From positions 2,480,001 through 2,544,000 of the forward strand of contig NZ_CP046703.1 in NCBI RefSeq assembly GCF_009873495.1: 64,000 nucleotides of DNA, written 5' to 3'. A model generated the notes under the pieces. The model was not told where the DNA came from. It searched no databases and was given only the letters and a program-made list of their open reading frames with translations. The first letter of the stretch is position 1; the number at the start of each line of letters is the position of its first letter. The DNA is from Nostoc sp. ATCC 53789 (GTDB lineage Bacteria; Cyanobacteriota; Cyanobacteriia; Cyanobacteriales; Nostocaceae). The translations under genes were made by a program, and so were the position numbers. Shown piece by piece: positions 9,885-18,591 of the stretch.

Positions 9885-10149
9885 TCGCTTTCACTGTATT
9901 AATTGCCGGATGTCGCTGGCACACACAAGCATTAACTGACACATTGATTCAGTATGCCATTTCCAGGATACGCCAAGTAAAGCAAAGACCCCATTAGTTA
10001 AGTTACGGTATTTGCTTGATCCAATACTTATGCTTAATAATATTGGCGTTTTCAGGAAAATCTGATCTTAATAAACTGAAAATTGTTCCTTTGACTTTCG
10101 CACAGGTACAACCTAGAACTTTAATATGAATAGACTTTAAAAAAGACAG

Positions 10150-10578
10150 ATGATTACACCAATGCGTGTTTTTGTGTTGATTTTTAACGCTCGAACGGAA
10201 AATGAGGGGATTCACACGATTCGGGAGGGCGATCGCAATAAAATTCTGATGTTCGAGTCAGAAGACGATGCCACGCGCTTTGCCCTAATGCTGGAAGCTC
10301 AGGATTTCCCCGCACCGACACCAGAGCCAATCGATGCTGAGGAAATCAAGGAATTTTGCGAAAGTGCTGGGTATGAATGGGAAATCATCCCAGAAAACAG
10401 CAATTTAGTTGTCACTCCCCCAGAACTGAACGTAGAACAAACTGACTGGCAAGCAAACGCCCAGAAGGAGGATACTGTTGAAGACACCTTCCCTCTCAAT
10501 CAACAGCCACTAGAAGAACCAGAATTATCTGATTCTGAACTAGAGAAGATGCGTCGCAAATTGGAAGGATTGCTTTAA
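10150..10578 (+). CDS. DUF3110 domain-containing protein
   Basis: This is a 142-residue acidic, soluble protein of a family found almost only in cyanobacteria and plants. The conserved N-terminal part reads RVFVLIFNA, then GIHTI and DDATRFALMLEAQDFP, which is the DUF3110 core (about residues 6-95). The C-terminal ~45 residues are acidic and probably disordered except for a short helix (SELEKMRRKLEGLL). The ATG at 10150 and one at 10162 (residue 5) are both possible starts; the second would begin directly at the conserved strand. The function is unknown. tamB lies divergently upstream. Confidence 0.8.
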   Translation: MITPMRVFVLIFNARTENEGIHTIREGDRNKILMFESEDDATRFALMLEAQDFPAPTPEPIDAEEIKEFCESAGYEWEIIPENSNLVVTPPELNVEQTDWQANAQKEDTVEDTFPLNQQPLEEPELSDSELEKMRRKLEGLL

Positions 10579-10580
10579 TT

Positions 10581-10716
10581 AGTCATTAGTCATTAGTCAT
10601 TGGTGAGCCAGTGCGGTCTTGGGGGTTTCCCCCATGAGCAACTGGTGAACCCGAAGGGTCATTGGTCATTGGTCATTGGTCGCTAACTGACTAATGACAA
10701 CGGACAACGGACAAAG
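10581..10716 (+). repeat. Heptamer tandem repeats and dispersed-repeat copy before murQ
   Basis: The gap between the DUF3110 gene and murQ is filled with short repeats. TCATTAG/TCATTGG heptamers begin at 10583, 10590 and 10597, then TCATTGG recurs at 10659, 10666 and 10673, followed by a repeated CGGACAA. Between the blocks is a longer element with a GGGGG-TTT-CCCCC hairpin at 10621-10633. The same element occurs in inverted orientation near 46431-46498. These are typical Nostoc intergenic repeats and no gene is seen. Confidence 0.85.
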
Positions 10717-10729
10717 GACATAAGGATAA

Positions 10730-11656
10730 ATGACAAACTTGCAAGAACGTGGGCATCTTTTAACCGAGCTGGTAAATCCTAACAGTCTTAACTTAGACCA
10801 GCTCAGTTCTCTGGAATTGGTAGAACTGTTTAATAGCGAAGATCAAAAAGCAATTGCAGCGGTTGCAGCGGCGAAAGTTCAGTTGGCTGAAGCGATTGAT
10901 AGCACCGCAGAGCGTTTGCGTCACGGAGGACGCTTATTTTACATTGGCGCGGGCACAAGTGGCAGGTTAGGGGTGCTAGATGCTGCTGAGTGTCCACCTA
11001 CTTTTTGTACGCCCCCAGAGTTGGTACAGGGGATTATTGCTGGTGGTGCGGGTGCGCTGGTACGCAGTTCGGAGGATTTAGAAGATAGCATCGAAGATGG
11101 TGAAGCTGCGATCGCTGGGCGACACATTACCCAGCTAGATGTAGTTGTCGGTATTACTGCTGGTGGGACAACACCTTATGTCCACGGTGCCATTCATGCG
11201 GCTCGTCAACGAGGAGCCAGTACTATTTTTATCGCCTGTGTTCCGGCTGAACAAGTTAGCATTGATGCCGATATTGACATTCGCCTATTGACAGGGCCAG
11301 AAATCATCGCCGGTTCAACTCGCCTGAAAGCTGGTACAGTCACGAAGTTAGCTTTAAATATCCTTTCCACAGGAGTAATGGTTAAACTAGGTAAGGTTTA
11401 TGGTAATCGTATGGTGGATGTAGCAGTAACAAATCAAAAGTTACGCGATCGCGCTTTACGAATATTGCAAGACCTCACAGGCTTAAGTCGGGAAGCTGCT
11501 GGTTTTTTATTAGAACGTAGTGGCAAGTGGGTTAAACTAGCATTATTAATGCACTGGACTGGTTTGGAAAAAGAGGATGGCGATCGGCTTCTTTCAGAAC
11601 ACCAAAGTAATCTTAGGGCAGCTGTTATGAGCTATCAAAACCACAACCAATCTTAA
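10730..11656 (+). CDS. murQ: N-acetylmuramic acid 6-phosphate etherase
   Basis: MurQ removes the lactyl ether from N-acetylmuramate 6-phosphate, giving N-acetylglucosamine 6-phosphate and D-lactate in cytoplasmic recycling of peptidoglycan sugars. At 308 residues it has normal length. The sugar isomerase (SIS) fold is clear: the phosphosugar-binding loop GAGTSGRLGVLDAAECPPTF lies at about residues 73-92, GITAGGTTPYV follows, and the second phosphate loop region is GPEIIAGSTRLKAGTVTK. The helical C-terminus containing REAAGFLLERSG is also family-typical. No murP or anmK is adjacent, so the muramate 6-phosphate source is not shown here. A terminator follows 27 bases after the stop. Confidence 0.95.
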   Translation: MTNLQERGHLLTELVNPNSLNLDQLSSLELVELFNSEDQKAIAAVAAAKVQLAEAIDSTAERLRHGGRLFYIGAGTSGRLGVLDAAECPPTFCTPPELVQGIIAGGAGALVRSSEDLEDSIEDGEAAIAGRHITQLDVVVGITAGGTTPYVHGAIHAARQRGASTIFIACVPAEQVSIDADIDIRLLTGPEIIAGSTRLKAGTVTKLALNILSTGVMVKLGKVYGNRMVDVAVTNQKLRDRALRILQDLTGLSREAAGFLLERSGKWVKLALLMHWTGLEKEDGDRLLSEHQSNLRAAVMSYQNHNQS

Positions 11657-11683
11657 AGACATTTTCCTAAATAAATACTCTAC

Positions 11684-11721
11684 AGGTGGCTGCTACTTAT
11701 CTGAGCAGCACACCTTTTTTT
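11684..11721 (+). terminator. Rho-independent terminator after murQ
   Basis: The left arm AGGTGGCTGCT (11684-11694) pairs with AGCAGCACACCT (11704-11715) with one bulged base, and a run of T follows directly to 11721. The loop is nine bases. Its position just after the murQ stop fits termination of that transcript. Confidence 0.8.
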
Positions 11722-12161
11722 AAAGATAATATTCCCTAAAAAAGCTCGCTTCAATTAAGTTGTATTAATAAATGTAAAATTAAATAAATATTTTTAACAT
11801 TCATAGCCAATTTTAATAAATAAATTTAAAAATTCCTCAATATTACTAATCATTTTAAACAAAAATTCAGAACTTATACGGATAGAATTCCGTATGAAAA
11901 TTATTAAAATAATCAGTTAATACTGAATGCATCCTAATGATCTGGACTATAGCAAGCTACTTGATTCGTAAAGTCTACCGATAACAAACTGTATGAAATC
12001 GGATTTATAGATTAACAGGATTTTTGGTATTTTCTCATCATTGTCTTGATTTTAATAAACTTGATTTTGACTGCTATATATCAATTTTGATGTGTCTTCT
12101 GACCACTATACAACTAGTGTGGGTTTTTCAATAACTGGCTTTTTAATACAAGGAATAAAAT
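11722..12161. other. AT-rich intergenic region upstream of pixG
   Basis: This 440-base AT-rich stretch has no open reading frame with coding character. It should hold the promoter of the phototaxis operon, but I cannot assign a specific -10/-35 or regulator site. An AAGGAATAAAAT sequence just before the pixG ATG supplies the ribosome-binding site. Confidence 0.5.
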
Positions 12162-13352
12162 ATGACCCACTCGGAACTTATTCTTTCAAATAATTTAGTT
12201 AATGAATTTAAAACTTGTACTCAACTGCAATATAATGGAAAATTAAACATTAAAAGTTCAAAGGGTGGCCAATGGACTTTTTATTATCGCCTGGGACGTA
12301 TCGTTTGGGCAACAGGGGGTACTCATCCCTTCCGGCGCTGGCGTAGACACATGGCTCAAAACTGTCCTCAGATTGATGTTGATAAATTGCTGTTGCGTTC
12401 ACAAGACATATCAATAGATTACTGGGATTACCGCCTTTTAGAAATCTTTTATAAAAAACAGAGAATTCAGAGGGAACAGATTCAGTCTATTGCCGAAAGC
12501 ACCATAGCAGAATTATTATTTGACTTAGCATTGCAAGGAAATTTCGCTTCTATAACTTGCAATCGTAGCCAAGAAGTTATCCTCGAAACACCGATGAGCT
12601 TTACGAGTGCAGAAATGTCTGTAAAGCACATGCAAGATTCATGGAAAACTTGGTCAGCCGCAGGTTTAGCAAATTTTTCTCCTAATTTGGCACCGGTTTT
12701 GCGGCGACCAGAACAACTCCAGCAGATGGTAAGTCTATCTGTCTACAAAAACTTTTTGAATTTAATCAATGGCAAATTCACTCTCTTAGATTTAGCTGTG
12801 AAAATGAAGCAGAGTGTACTACCACTCACCCGTTCGTTGCTTCCTTATATCCTTAAAGGAATCATCGAATTGGTAGAAGTACCTGATATGCCGTTAGTAG
12901 TGACTGAGACAAACAATAAGCCTCACACTACACAACCAAAGAAACCGAATGCTCCATTAGTGGCCTGCGTAGATGATAGCCCTCAAGTCTGTAAAATGCT
13001 AGAGGATATTATTACTTCCAATGGACTAAGGTTTATTAAAATTCAAGATGCTGTACAAGCACTCCCAACCCTAATTCAAGATAAACCAGACCTAATTTTC
13101 TTGGATTTGATTATGCCAGTTGCCAGTGGTTATGAAATCTGCACTCAGTTGCGGCGAATATCAGCCTTTGCTAATACACCAGTGATTATATTAACAGGCA
13201 GTGATGGTCTTTTAGATAGAGTTCGTGCCAAAGTAGTCGGTTCTACAGATTTTATTACTAAACCCGTAGCGCCTGACAAGGTAATGAGTATAATACGTAA
13301 GTATTTACCTACATTGAGTGTTCCCATTGAGAAGAGTAAAGCCAATGTATAG
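12162..13352 (+). CDS. pixG: PatA-type response regulator of the phototaxis operon (PixG-like)
   Basis: The protein has 396 residues. The N-terminal ~260 residues form the PATAN/DUF4388 region of PatA-type regulators, proposed as an output or protein-interaction module (start LILSNNLVNEFKTCTQLQ; inner motif GGQWTFYYRLGRIVWATGG). The C-terminal receiver domain (about 265-390) has all phosphorylation residues: Asp271-Asp272, acceptor Asp315 (FLDLIMP), Thr in ILTG and Lys367 (ITKP). In Pix/Pil systems such regulators take phosphate from the CheA-type kinase and act on type IV pilus motors. It is the first gene of pixG-H-I-J-L, although 816 bases separate it from pixH. The orthology rests on gene order and architecture. 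Confidence 0.9.
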   Translation: MTHSELILSNNLVNEFKTCTQLQYNGKLNIKSSKGGQWTFYYRLGRIVWATGGTHPFRRWRRHMAQNCPQIDVDKLLLRSQDISIDYWDYRLLEIFYKKQRIQREQIQSIAESTIAELLFDLALQGNFASITCNRSQEVILETPMSFTSAEMSVKHMQDSWKTWSAAGLANFSPNLAPVLRRPEQLQQMVSLSVYKNFLNLINGKFTLLDLAVKMKQSVLPLTRSLLPYILKGIIELVEVPDMPLVVTETNNKPHTTQPKKPNAPLVACVDDSPQVCKMLEDIITSNGLRFIKIQDAVQALPTLIQDKPDLIFLDLIMPVASGYEICTQLRRISAFANTPVIILTGSDGLLDRVRAKVVGSTDFITKPVAPDKVMSIIRKYLPTLSVPIEKSKANV

Positions 13353-14168
13353 GAATCCGCTTTGATTTCTGTTCGCGCAGCCTGGCGTAGCCATAGTTAC
13401 TTGCTTTAACTAGTAATAGGCAATAAGCAATAAGCAATGCGAAAAGAGCCTTTTTAGGTTGCACTAAGTTTTTCAAAAATAGAATATAAGTTCTAGATAG
13501 GTTTGTAATTAGAGAGAATGAATAATTTTTATTGATAATTAATCATCAGTTAGTCTGATTGGCTTAAAAATTTCATTTCTCAGTATTGGACTATAACTCA
13601 GTAATACCCAGAACCAAATTTTTACAACCTATAGACTTTCTCGCGTCCATAAACATAAAAAGAAGCCAGAATTCAGAAGGAATAATTAGGTAGCAATATG
13701 AAAGCTACTTAATTATTTTTTTGTAAATATTTAAATATTTGTTTGATTATATTCCTATAAAATTACGCTTTAATTATGACGAATAATGCTTTTATTCTTT
13801 CTTGATAAAATTTTTTAATATTCACAAATATATATATTAAATTCTGTCCGCTACGTACTTTTTCTGAGGTTAATAGATAAAGATTGAATCAAAATTAGAC
13901 AAATACAACTTTTTGTATTTATAGCAGTCCTATTTGAGTTGTGAAATATTGATTATGACATAGAAAGGGCTAGTCTCTAGTCCTTTCTATGTCAGGAATT
14001 ACACATTTAAAACCTAAAACCTCGTTGGCGCACTCCCACTAGCTCCCTTTTTTAAGGGAATTGGGGAATCTTTTGTGCGTAATTCCTGCATGTCTTTGTT
14101 CATGAATCATTTAGGATTTGTATATCTAATTTGTCTACATTCTTAAAATTTTTTAAAGGGTAATTATC
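13353..14168 (+). other. Repeat-bearing non-coding gap inside the pix operon
   Basis: These 816 bases between pixG and pixH hold no convincing gene. They contain a degenerate copy of a Nostoc GCGCAGCC(T)GGCGTAGCC repeat near 13376, AT-rich sequence, a long hairpin at 13956-13994 and an outer inverted pair CAGGAATTACAC (13993) / GTGCGTAATTCCTG (about 14074-14088). The outer pair flanks a segment with CTCCCTTTTTTAAGGG, a common cyanobacterial dispersed motif. The layout suggests insertion of a small non-autonomous repeat. A second promoter for pixH could lie here. Confidence 0.6.
13956..13994. repeat. Long hairpin between pixG and pixH
   Basis: TGACATAGAAAGG (13956-13968) pairs perfectly with CCTTTCTATGTCA (13982-13994). 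One G-T wobble and CTAG/CTAG extend the stem to 18 pairs around a three-base loop TCT. No T-run follows, so it is not a standard terminator. It could be an attenuator, an RNA-processing site or a repeat arm. Confidence 0.8.
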
Positions 14169-14531
14169 ATGAATACTGTTTTAGTTGTTGAAGATGGCTT
14201 AACAGATATGGAAATAATCAGCCGTTACTTGCAACAAGCAGGTTATTCTGTAATTAGCGCCACCAGTAGCGAAGAAGCTCAAGACAAAATAGATAAAAAC
14301 AAGCCAGACCTCATATTTCTCGATGTAATTTTACCAGGAAAAAGTGGCTTTGAAATTTGCCGAGAACTGAAAAATAACCCCGACACTAGCAAAATACCTG
14401 TGGTTTTTTGCTCTACCAAAAATAGTGATGTAGATAAAATTTGGGGTAATATGTTGGGCGCTGATGGTTATCTATCAAAACCGATTGATAGAGAAGAACT
14501 AGTGGTAATTTTAAAGCGATTAATTCATTAA
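14169..14531 (+). CDS. pixH: CheY-like single-domain response regulator (PixH-like)
   Basis: This is a 120-residue stand-alone receiver domain. The acidic pocket is Glu8-Asp9, the phosphoacceptor is Asp52 (FLDVILPG), the Ser/Thr switch is in CSTK (82-83) and Lys104 lies in LSKP. CheY-like partners in Pix/Pil systems diffuse from the PixL kinase to the pilus machinery, or act as a phosphate sink for the PatA-type regulator. AAAGGG lies 12 bases before the ATG. The gene is the second of the pix operon, 128 bases ahead of pixI. Confidence 0.92.
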   Translation: MNTVLVVEDGLTDMEIISRYLQQAGYSVISATSSEEAQDKIDKNKPDLIFLDVILPGKSGFEICRELKNNPDTSKIPVVFCSTKNSDVDKIWGNMLGADGYLSKPIDREELVVILKRLIH

Positions 14532-14659
14532 TTAGTAAAAAGGCAATAAATCAACGAACATTAAAGGTCACTATTTCTAATATATAAGCTCTACAAGATC
14601 GAATAACAAAGGCAAATAGTGGCTAGATATAAACAATCAAGAACAAAGGATAAATAACT

Positions 14660-15133
14660 TTGGAAACCAAGGAAAAGTTTTTAAGTTTTAATTTGGGAGT
14701 GAAAGATACAGCTGTCATTTCTTTACAACACATCACAGAAGTTTTGCAAGTATCATTACCTGAAATATGTGGTGTTCCACAGATGTCGAGTAGCATTTTG
14801 GGTATTTATAACTGGCGTGGTGAGATGCTTTGGTTAGTAGATTTAGAGGCAATGTTAGGTTATCCTCCAATTTCACAAGGAGCAAATTTAATTTCAATAA
14901 TGATGGCGATTGTTCTGGAAAACAATGGTAAGTATTTAGGACTATTGGTGAAACAGCTTATAGATATTGAATGGCTGGATATTCAACAAATGAAACCCCC
15001 AAGTTCCGAACTATTCTATCCTAAAATATCACCTTTTTTACAGGGATACTTTATTAATAATTCCGAAGATATAATTTTTAATTTGGATGCGATCACGATC
15101 ATCCAATCTCCCATCTGGAAGATTCACAATTAA
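14660..15133 (+). CDS. pixI: CheW-like adaptor protein (PixI-like)
   Basis: A 157-residue CheW-domain protein that should couple the PixJ photoreceptor to the PixL kinase. The usual CheW landmarks are visible: an N-terminal strand (FLSFNLG), the ITEVLQV segment, PQMSSSILGIYNWRGEMLWLVDL and a second half with YLGLLVKQL. It starts at a TTG (14660) with AAGGA ten bases upstream; the next Met is at residue 41 and would delete the first CheW strands, so the TTG start is favoured. It sits between pixH and pixJ. Confidence 0.88.
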   Translation: METKEKFLSFNLGVKDTAVISLQHITEVLQVSLPEICGVPQMSSSILGIYNWRGEMLWLVDLEAMLGYPPISQGANLISIMMAIVLENNGKYLGLLVKQLIDIEWLDIQQMKPPSSELFYPKISPFLQGYFINNSEDIIFNLDAITIIQSPIWKIHN

Positions 15134-15258
15134 AAATTTAAAATAGATGATCGGGGATAAGTTTTGGACAATTTCTAATTTTTAATAAGCAAATAATAGT
15201 CCATTCTTACCTGCCAACTATCCACTTATTATCCATAACAAACTTTGAGGTTAATCAA

Positions 15259-18200
15259 ATGACATTTTTGTATAGCAACAGCCATGAAAATGAGCATCTT
15301 ATATCTGAAGTAGAAAATTTGAATGGGAACGCTAATATAGCAAATATTGCTAGTAATGAAATATCTTTATTAAATGCCATCGCTCAGGAATTTAAAACTT
15401 GGCGGCGACAGTTGCAAGACATCGCAACTCATCTGCGCCAAGCTCCAGACATTGATACACTACTCAAAATTACTGTAGCCCAAATTAGAGAAAAAATTGG
15501 CTGCGATCGCGCCTTAATCTATCAGTTCACTTCCCTTGATTCAGGTAATGTTTTAGCAGAATCTCGAACATTAGGTTGGACACCGACTCTAGGCGAAAAT
15601 ATTCCTGGAATTATTTTTGGTTTATATACTAACCAAGACTATATCGAACCTGTAGTTATTGATGATATCAATCAGATTCAACTTACCCCTTATCAAAAGC
15701 AACTACTAGATAAATTTCAAATCAAAGCTAGTTTGAGTTTACCGATAGTAGTAGAAGGTAAAGTATGGGGATTGCTGGCAGTAAATAATTGCTATTCAAC
15801 GCGGCAGTGGCAAGAAATAGAAATTAGTCTGCTATCTCAAGTTACAACAGAACTGCTCTACAAATTGCAGAGTTTTGAATTCAAAAGAGAAGAAGAACAG
15901 CGAATACTAGCAAAAAAATCTGTAGCTAAAGTCATCGACAAAATTCTGCGGGCATCAAATGTCGATAAGATTTTTCAAACAACCACTCAAGAAGTACGTC
16001 AATTACTAAAATGCGATCGCGTCGGTGTCTATCGCTTTAAACCTGACTGGAGTGGCGAGTTTGTCGCTGAGTCAGTTGGTAATGGCTGGATAAAGATGGT
16101 CAGCCCTGATTTTTATATGGTCTGGGAAGATAGCCACTTGCAAGACACCCAGGGAGGACGTTATGCCAAGGGTGAAAGCTTTGTCGTCAAAGACATCTAT
16201 AAAATGGGTCATGCTCAATGCCACATTGAGATTTTAGAGCAGTATGAAATGAAGGCTTACATCATTGCACCCATATTTTCTGGAGAGAAATTATGGGGCT
16301 TGCTGGCAGCTTATCAAAATTCTGGGCCTCGTGATTGGCAACCTTGGGAAGAAAGCTTTGTAACCCAAATTGGACTGCAATTTGGTGTGGCTATCTCGCA
16401 AGGCGAATATCTCGAACAAATGCATAAGAAATCTGAACAACTAGCTCAAATAGTTGAACAAGAAAAAGCTTTTACTAAGATAGTAGGGCGCATCCGGCAA
16501 TCTTTAGATGTAGATAGCATCTTCAAAACAACTACTCAAGAAGTGCGTCAATCATTACGATGCGATCGCGTCGCCGTCTATCGCTTTAACCCTGAGTGGG
16601 GCGGTGAATTTGTGGCTGAGTCTGTGGGTACTGGTTGGACAAAACTGGTAGGCCCTGATATTAAAACCGTTTTAGACGATACTTACTTGCAAGATACTAA
16701 GGGAGGTAGGTATGTCAAAGGTGAAAACTTTATCGTTAACGATATCTATGAAGTAGGGCTTGCTCCCTGCCATATTGAGATTTTAGAGCAGTTTGAAGCC
16801 AGGGCTTACATAATTGTTCCTATATTCTTTGGGGATAAATTGTGGGGTTTGCTGGCAGCTTATCAAAATTCTAGCCCCCGTGAATGGCAAACCTGGGAAG
16901 TGAATTTTTTGGTTCAGACTAGCTTGCAATTTAGCCTAGCTAAATCACAGATAGATTATTTAGAATTAGTTCGGTTGAAATCTGAAAAGTTAGCTCAGAT
17001 AGCGGAACAAGAGAAAGCTGTTACCAAGATCAGTAACCGTATCCGGCAATCTTCAGATGTAGAAGAAATCTTTAAAACAACCACTCAAGAAGTAAGGCAA
17101 TTACTGCGATGCGATCGCGTCGCAGTCTATCGTTTCAACCCTAACTGGACTGGCGAATTTGTAGCGGAATCAGTAGGCCATAATTGGGTAAAACTGGTAG
17201 CTCCCGATATCAAAACTGTCTGGGAAGATACCCACTTGCAAGAAACTCAGGGAGGTCGATATAGCCAAGATGAAAGCTTTGTTGTAAATGACATCTATCA
17301 GGTAGGTCATTCTCCTTGCCACATTGAAATTTTAGAGCAATTTGAAGTCAAAGCTTATGTAATTGTTCCTGTATTTGCTGGGGAGCAATTGTGGGGTTTG
17401 CTGGCAGCTTATCAAAATTCTGGAACTCGTGATTGGGAAGAATCAGAAGTCACGTTGTTAGCACGCATTGGGAACCAATTAGGACTGGCATTACAACATA
17501 CCGAATATTTGCAGCAGGTACAAGCACAGTCAGCAAAATTAGCAGAAGCAGCCGCACGAGAAAAGGCAGCCAAGGAGTTACTACAACAACGATCTATTCA
17601 ACTCTTAACAGCCCTTAGACCCGCCCTTAACGGTGACTTAACAGTACGCGCACCCATTACAGAAGACGAACTAGGCACGATCGCTGATGCTTACAATAAT
17701 ACCCTGCAAGCGCTGCGGCAAATAGTTCTTCAAGTACAAGGGGCTGCTCAACAAGTTGCTCAAACTTCTACCAAAAGCGAAGCTTCACTGACGGGACTGA
17801 CTAATCTGGCACAACAACAATCTGAGGAAATTACCGCAGCATTAGGCGAAATTCAACAGATGGTGGACTCTACTCAAGCTGTGGTGGCGAATGCCGAATT
17901 AGTGCAAGTTGCGGTGCAACAAGCCAATGAAACTGTAGAGTCTGGCGATACAGCGATGAATCTGACTGTACAAGCAATCCAAGGAATTCGTGAAACCGTT
18001 GCTCAAACCAGCAAAAAGATTAAACGCCTCAGTGAATCTTCGCAAAAAATCTCTAAAGTGGTGAATTTGATTGGTAATTTTGCCACACAGACAAACGTAC
18101 TGGCTCTGAATGCGGCTATTGAAGCTACCCGTGCCGGTGAATATGGCAAAGGCTTCGCAGTTGTAGCCGATGAAGTCCGTTCTTTATCTCGCCAGTCAGC

Positions 18201-18567
18201 AGCAGCAACCATCGAAATAGAAAAATTAGTCCAGGATATTCAAGCAGAAACCGGGGAAGTTGCAGTAGCAATGGAAATTGGTATTCAGCAGGTAGTAGAA
18301 GGCACAAATCTTGTCAGTGACACTCGCCAAAACTTGAATGCGATCGTTTCTGCAACTGCCGAAATTAGTCAGCTAATCGAGCGAATTACCGCAGCGACTC
18401 AAAAACAAATGACCCAATCTGTAACAGTCACAAAATCAATGCAAGATGTAGCAGAAATTGCTAATAAAACTTTTGCTGAATCTCAAGAAATTGCGGCTGT
18501 GTTTCAAGATTTATCAGGGATGGCGCAAGAGCTATTAACAACTGCTAGCAAGTTTAAAGTCAAATAA
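15259..18567 (+). CDS. pixJ: Cyanobacteriochrome methyl-accepting phototaxis receptor with four GAF domains (PixJ-like)
   Basis: This is a 1102-residue soluble photoreceptor/chemoreceptor. The domains are GAF1 (about 45-205), GAF2 (225-395), GAF3 (408-578), GAF4 (590-760), a HAMP-like linker (about 785-845) and an MCP signalling domain (about 870-1100) with the conserved hairpin tip NVLALNAAIEATRAGEYGKG. GAF2-4 each have the bilin-attaching Cys-His: Cys321/His322, Cys504/His505 and Cys687/His688, exactly 183 residues apart. GAF1 has no such Cys. None of GAF2-4 has a DXCF cysteine, so they fit the red/green class. Trp289, Asp291, Tyr302, Cys321, His322 and Tyr352 fall at the same numbers as I recall for AnPixJ GAF2; Trp655 in GAF4 matches NpR6012g4. 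GAF3 has Leu472 where the others have Trp. The DNA of GAF2-4 is itself a 549-bp repeat. The protein should feed light signals through PixI to PixL. Confidence 0.95.
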   Translation: MTFLYSNSHENEHLISEVENLNGNANIANIASNEISLLNAIAQEFKTWRRQLQDIATHLRQAPDIDTLLKITVAQIREKIGCDRALIYQFTSLDSGNVLAESRTLGWTPTLGENIPGIIFGLYTNQDYIEPVVIDDINQIQLTPYQKQLLDKFQIKASLSLPIVVEGKVWGLLAVNNCYSTRQWQEIEISLLSQVTTELLYKLQSFEFKREEEQRILAKKSVAKVIDKILRASNVDKIFQTTTQEVRQLLKCDRVGVYRFKPDWSGEFVAESVGNGWIKMVSPDFYMVWEDSHLQDTQGGRYAKGESFVVKDIYKMGHAQCHIEILEQYEMKAYIIAPIFSGEKLWGLLAAYQNSGPRDWQPWEESFVTQIGLQFGVAISQGEYLEQMHKKSEQLAQIVEQEKAFTKIVGRIRQSLDVDSIFKTTTQEVRQSLRCDRVAVYRFNPEWGGEFVAESVGTGWTKLVGPDIKTVLDDTYLQDTKGGRYVKGENFIVNDIYEVGLAPCHIEILEQFEARAYIIVPIFFGDKLWGLLAAYQNSSPREWQTWEVNFLVQTSLQFSLAKSQIDYLELVRLKSEKLAQIAEQEKAVTKISNRIRQSSDVEEIFKTTTQEVRQLLRCDRVAVYRFNPNWTGEFVAESVGHNWVKLVAPDIKTVWEDTHLQETQGGRYSQDESFVVNDIYQVGHSPCHIEILEQFEVKAYVIVPVFAGEQLWGLLAAYQNSGTRDWEESEVTLLARIGNQLGLALQHTEYLQQVQAQSAKLAEAAAREKAAKELLQQRSIQLLTALRPALNGDLTVRAPITEDELGTIADAYNNTLQALRQIVLQVQGAAQQVAQTSTKSEASLTGLTNLAQQQSEEITAALGEIQQMVDSTQAVVANAELVQVAVQQANETVESGDTAMNLTVQAIQGIRETVAQTSKKIKRLSESSQKISKVVNLIGNFATQTNVLALNAAIEATRAGEYGKGFAVVADEVRSLSRQSAAATIEIEKLVQDIQAETGEVAVAMEIGIQQVVEGTNLVSDTRQNLNAIVSATAEISQLIERITAATQKQMTQSVTVTKSMQDVAEIANKTFAESQEIAAVFQDLSGMAQELLTTASKFKVK

Positions 18568-18591
18568 ATTTTAGATTTTAGATTTTGGATT

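Noticed and set aside
10581..10716. Possible CRISPR array in the heptamer repeats
   Set aside because: The repeats are 7 bases long with no unique spacers, and no cas gene is present. They are Nostoc-type short tandem repeats.
13956..13994. Hairpin called as a terminator for pixG
   Set aside because: It lies 600 bases after pixG and is followed by GGAATTACAC, not T residues.
15259..18567. PixJ GAF domains as blue/green DXCF sensors
   Set aside because: GAF2-4 have the canonical Cys-His but no DXCF cysteine at the upstream position, and two keep the Trp typical of the red/green class.
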